This document shows positions 32,536 through 34,127 of a stretch of 34,127 bases of DNA, in pieces. How positions within the stretch are numbered: the stretch's first letter is position 1; every line of letters begins with the position of its first letter. The DNA is taken from assembly GCA_965658595.1 (NCBI GenBank), contig CBFHSW010000008.1:1-34127 (forward strand), written 5' to 3'. The DNA comes from UBA1858 sp965658595. GTDB lineage: Bacteria > Pseudomonadota > Gammaproteobacteria > UBA4575. Position numbers and translations under genes: made by a program. The notes below the pieces were generated by a model. That model was not told where the DNA came from. It saw nothing but the letters and a program-made list of their open reading frames with translations, and did no database searches.

Positions 32536-33564
32536 ATGAAATTTGTTGATGAAGCAACGATTACAGTTTTTGGAGGCAATGGCGGCAACGGTGCGCTGTG
32601 CTTTCGACGCGAGCGCTTCATTCCTATGGGCGGGCCCGATGGTGGTGATGGCGGCGATGGCGGCAGTGTTTTTCTGCGTTGCAGGAAAGGCATTAACACC
32701 TTGGCAGATTTCCGCTACACGCGTAGTTTTAAAGCAGAACGTGGGGGTGATGGCGGCAAGCGCAACAAAACCGGCAGATCGGGCGAAGATTTAATCATCG
32801 ACATCCCTATGGGAACAGAAATATATGATAATCACACCGATGAATGTATCGGTGATATGACCAAAGATGGGCAAATATTACGGGTCGCACAGGGCGGCTT
32901 CCATGGCTTAGGCAATCAACGCTTCAAGAGCTCGACCAATCGCGCACCACGTAAGACCACATCAGGCAGTGAGGGTGACATTCGCGAATTAAGATTAGAG
33001 CTCAAACTGCTGGCAGATGTGGGTCTATTGGGATTACCTAGTGTGGGTAAATCCTCACTGATCAGTACCGTATCTGATGCTCGCCCTAAAATTGCCGATT
33101 ATCCTTTCACAACGCTACATCCCAATCTTGGTGTCATCCGGATGGGACCCATGCGTAGCTTTGTGATGGCCGATCTACCTGGACTGATTGAAGGTGCGGC
33201 TGAGGGTCATGGTCTTGGCATACAATTTCTCAAGCACTTATCGCGCTGCCGACTGTTATTACACATGATTGATTTATCCGATCGTGGAGAACGTGAGACT
33301 CCCATTGCTCAATACACCACTATTGATCAAGAATTAAACAAATATGCAGATACACTGGCGAAAAGAGAACGCTGGCTAGTATTTAATAAAACTGATTTAC
33401 TATCAGAAGAAACACTCAACGCGACTATTAAAGAGGTATGTGAAGAGATTAAATGGAATGGGCCAGTATTTACCATTTCAGCAGCGACCCATCAAGGTAC
33501 CGATGAGCTCTGCTACGCGATCCTTGACCATATTGAATCTAGTGAACAAGAAGACGAAGAATAA
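32536..33564 (+). CDS. obgE: Obg family GTPase (ribosome maturation)
   Basis: 342 aa. The N-terminal Obg fold (1-158) has the glycine-rich turns FGGNGGNGALCFRRERF and GGPDGGDGGDGGSV. The G domain follows with G1 GLPSVGKSSL, G3 DLPGLIEGAAEG, and G4 NKTDLL; ISAATHQGTDEL is G5-like. The tail is short and acidic (SSEQEDEE). Obg binds the 50S subunit and responds to ppGpp. It follows rplU-rpmA as in most gammaproteobacteria. The end overlaps the proposed proB start by 23 bp. Confidence 0.97.
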   Translation: MKFVDEATITVFGGNGGNGALCFRRERFIPMGGPDGGDGGDGGSVFLRCRKGINTLADFRYTRSFKAERGGDGGKRNKTGRSGEDLIIDIPMGTEIYDNHTDECIGDMTKDGQILRVAQGGFHGLGNQRFKSSTNRAPRKTTSGSEGDIRELRLELKLLADVGLLGLPSVGKSSLISTVSDARPKIADYPFTTLHPNLGVIRMGPMRSFVMADLPGLIEGAAEGHGLGIQFLKHLSRCRLLLHMIDLSDRGERETPIAQYTTIDQELNKYADTLAKRERWLVFNKTDLLSEETLNATIKEVCEEIKWNGPVFTISAATHQGTDELCYAILDHIESSEQEDEE

Positions 33565-34127
33565 TCCAACTCAACGTTGGGTCATAAAAATTGGCAGCTC
33601 ACTCATTACCGATGAGGGTAAAGGTCTTAACCTGTCTGCGATCGAATCGTGGATGCAAGATTTTGCTCAGCTGCATAAGCGTAATATTGAGCTAATTCTA
33701 GTTTCATCCGGTGCCGTTGCTGAGGGTATGGCACGCCTAGGCTGGACTCAACGTCCACAATCTTTGCATGAACTACAAGCCGCTGCTGCGATTGGGCAAA
33801 TGGGTTTAGTGCAAGCCTATGAACGTCATTTGCAGGCGCACGACCTTCATAGTGCCCAAATACTGCTCACCCATGATGATTTACGTGATCGAAGTCGCTA
33901 CATCAATGCGCGTTCCACACTCTGTACCTTACTCGATTTAGGTGTTATTCCTGTCGTCAATGAGAATGATACAGTAGCCACTGATGAAATCCGTTTCGGC
34001 GACAATGACAACTTGGCAGCACTAGTTGCCAACCTGATCAATGCAAATCGACTCATTATCCTCACCGATCAAGCTGGTGTTTACAACAAGAATCCACAAC
34101 AGTTCAAAGATGCAGAATTGATCAAAG
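33542..34127 (+). CDS. proB: Glutamate 5-kinase, 3' truncated by the window
   Basis: The frame is open to the window end (195 codons seen). ProB phosphorylates glutamate in the first step of proline synthesis. Visible: RWVIKIGSSLITDEGKG (ATP/phosphate loop), LILVSSGAVAEGMARLGW, QAAAAIGQMGLVQAYERHL, LLTHDDLRDRSRYINARST, PVVNENDTVATDEIRFGDND (glutamate-binding) and IILTDQAGVYNKNP. The start is uncertain. GTG 33542 gives a normal N-terminus (MNKKTKNNPTQRWVIKIG) and overlaps the obgE end, suggesting coupling; no ribosome-binding site is seen and a TTG at 33533 is possible. The C-terminal PUA domain would lie beyond the window. Confidence 0.93.
   Translation, partial: MNKKTKNNPTQRWVIKIGSSLITDEGKGLNLSAIESWMQDFAQLHKRNIELILVSSGAVAEGMARLGWTQRPQSLHELQAAAAIGQMGLVQAYERHLQAHDLHSAQILLTHDDLRDRSRYINARSTLCTLLDLGVIPVVNENDTVATDEIRFGDNDNLAALVANLINANRLIILTDQAGVYNKNPQQFKDAELIK

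Noticed and set aside
1..34127. CRISPR arrays, tRNA or rRNA genes, transposases, phage genes, attachment sites
   Set aside because: I looked for regular direct repeats, cloverleaf patterns and mobile-element proteins and found none.

Overview
This window is gammaproteobacterial chromosome of moderate-to-low G+C. Three conserved blocks support that: the ispB divergent from rplU-rpmA-obgE-proB, the gmk-rpoZ-spoT-ridA-recG series, and large 'marine/pseudomonad type' PstC and PstA permeases. I see no tRNA, rRNA, CRISPR array, insertion sequence or prophage. The genus cannot be named from the sequence alone.

Layout. (1) 1-3002, + strand: the end of an Mrp/Mnh-type cation:proton antiporter cluster: two NuoL/M/N-like antiporter subunits flanking a 74-aa membrane protein. 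The first is cut by the window edge. (2) 3141-5117: an NTF2-like protein divergent from a small Rieske protein, which is followed by a bile-acid:Na+ symporter family transporter and a small membrane protein. (3) 5233-11031, - strand: gmk, rpoZ, spoT, ridA and recG, the stringent-response and nucleotide block. (4) 11077-12141: an OmpA-family lipoprotein divergent from a 26-codon membrane peptide gene that has its own promoter, Shine-Dalgarno and terminator. (5) 12142-29246: a phosphate-homeostasis region. It holds phoB-phoR, pstS, pstC-pstA-pstB-phoU (all -), a Porin_5-type porin (-), a PAP2 phosphatase (-), two GT4 glycosyltransferases and ppk1 (+), and ppx (-). (6) 29291-34127: cysS and ispB (-), then rplU, rpmA, obgE and the start of proB (+).

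The main result comes from reading the intergenic DNA of block 5. Four promoters share one layout: heptamers related to CTGTCAT repeated every 11 bp, exactly 10 nt, then a -10 hexamer. They lie before pstS, the porin, the PAP2 gene and the glycosyltransferase-ppk1 operon. Two matches are good (11 of 14), one is fair (10 of 14, with a third repeat unit) and one is weak (8 of 14) but keeps the exact spacing. I infer a local PhoB regulon that joins phosphate sensing and uptake (PhoBR, PstSCAB, PhoU, porin) to polyphosphate (Ppk1, Ppx) and probably to replacement of phospholipid by glycolipid. In that model PAP2 would supply diacylglycerol and the first GT4 enzyme, which resembles the Agt enzymes of the PlcP-Agt lipid-remodelling pathway, would glycosylate it. 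No PlcP is visible here, so PAP2 may take its place. That is a hypothesis.

Other points are a strong terminator between pstS and pstC, a large periplasmic propeller-like insertion in PstC paired with a coiled-coil insertion in PstA, and several start codons revised from ribosome-binding sites.
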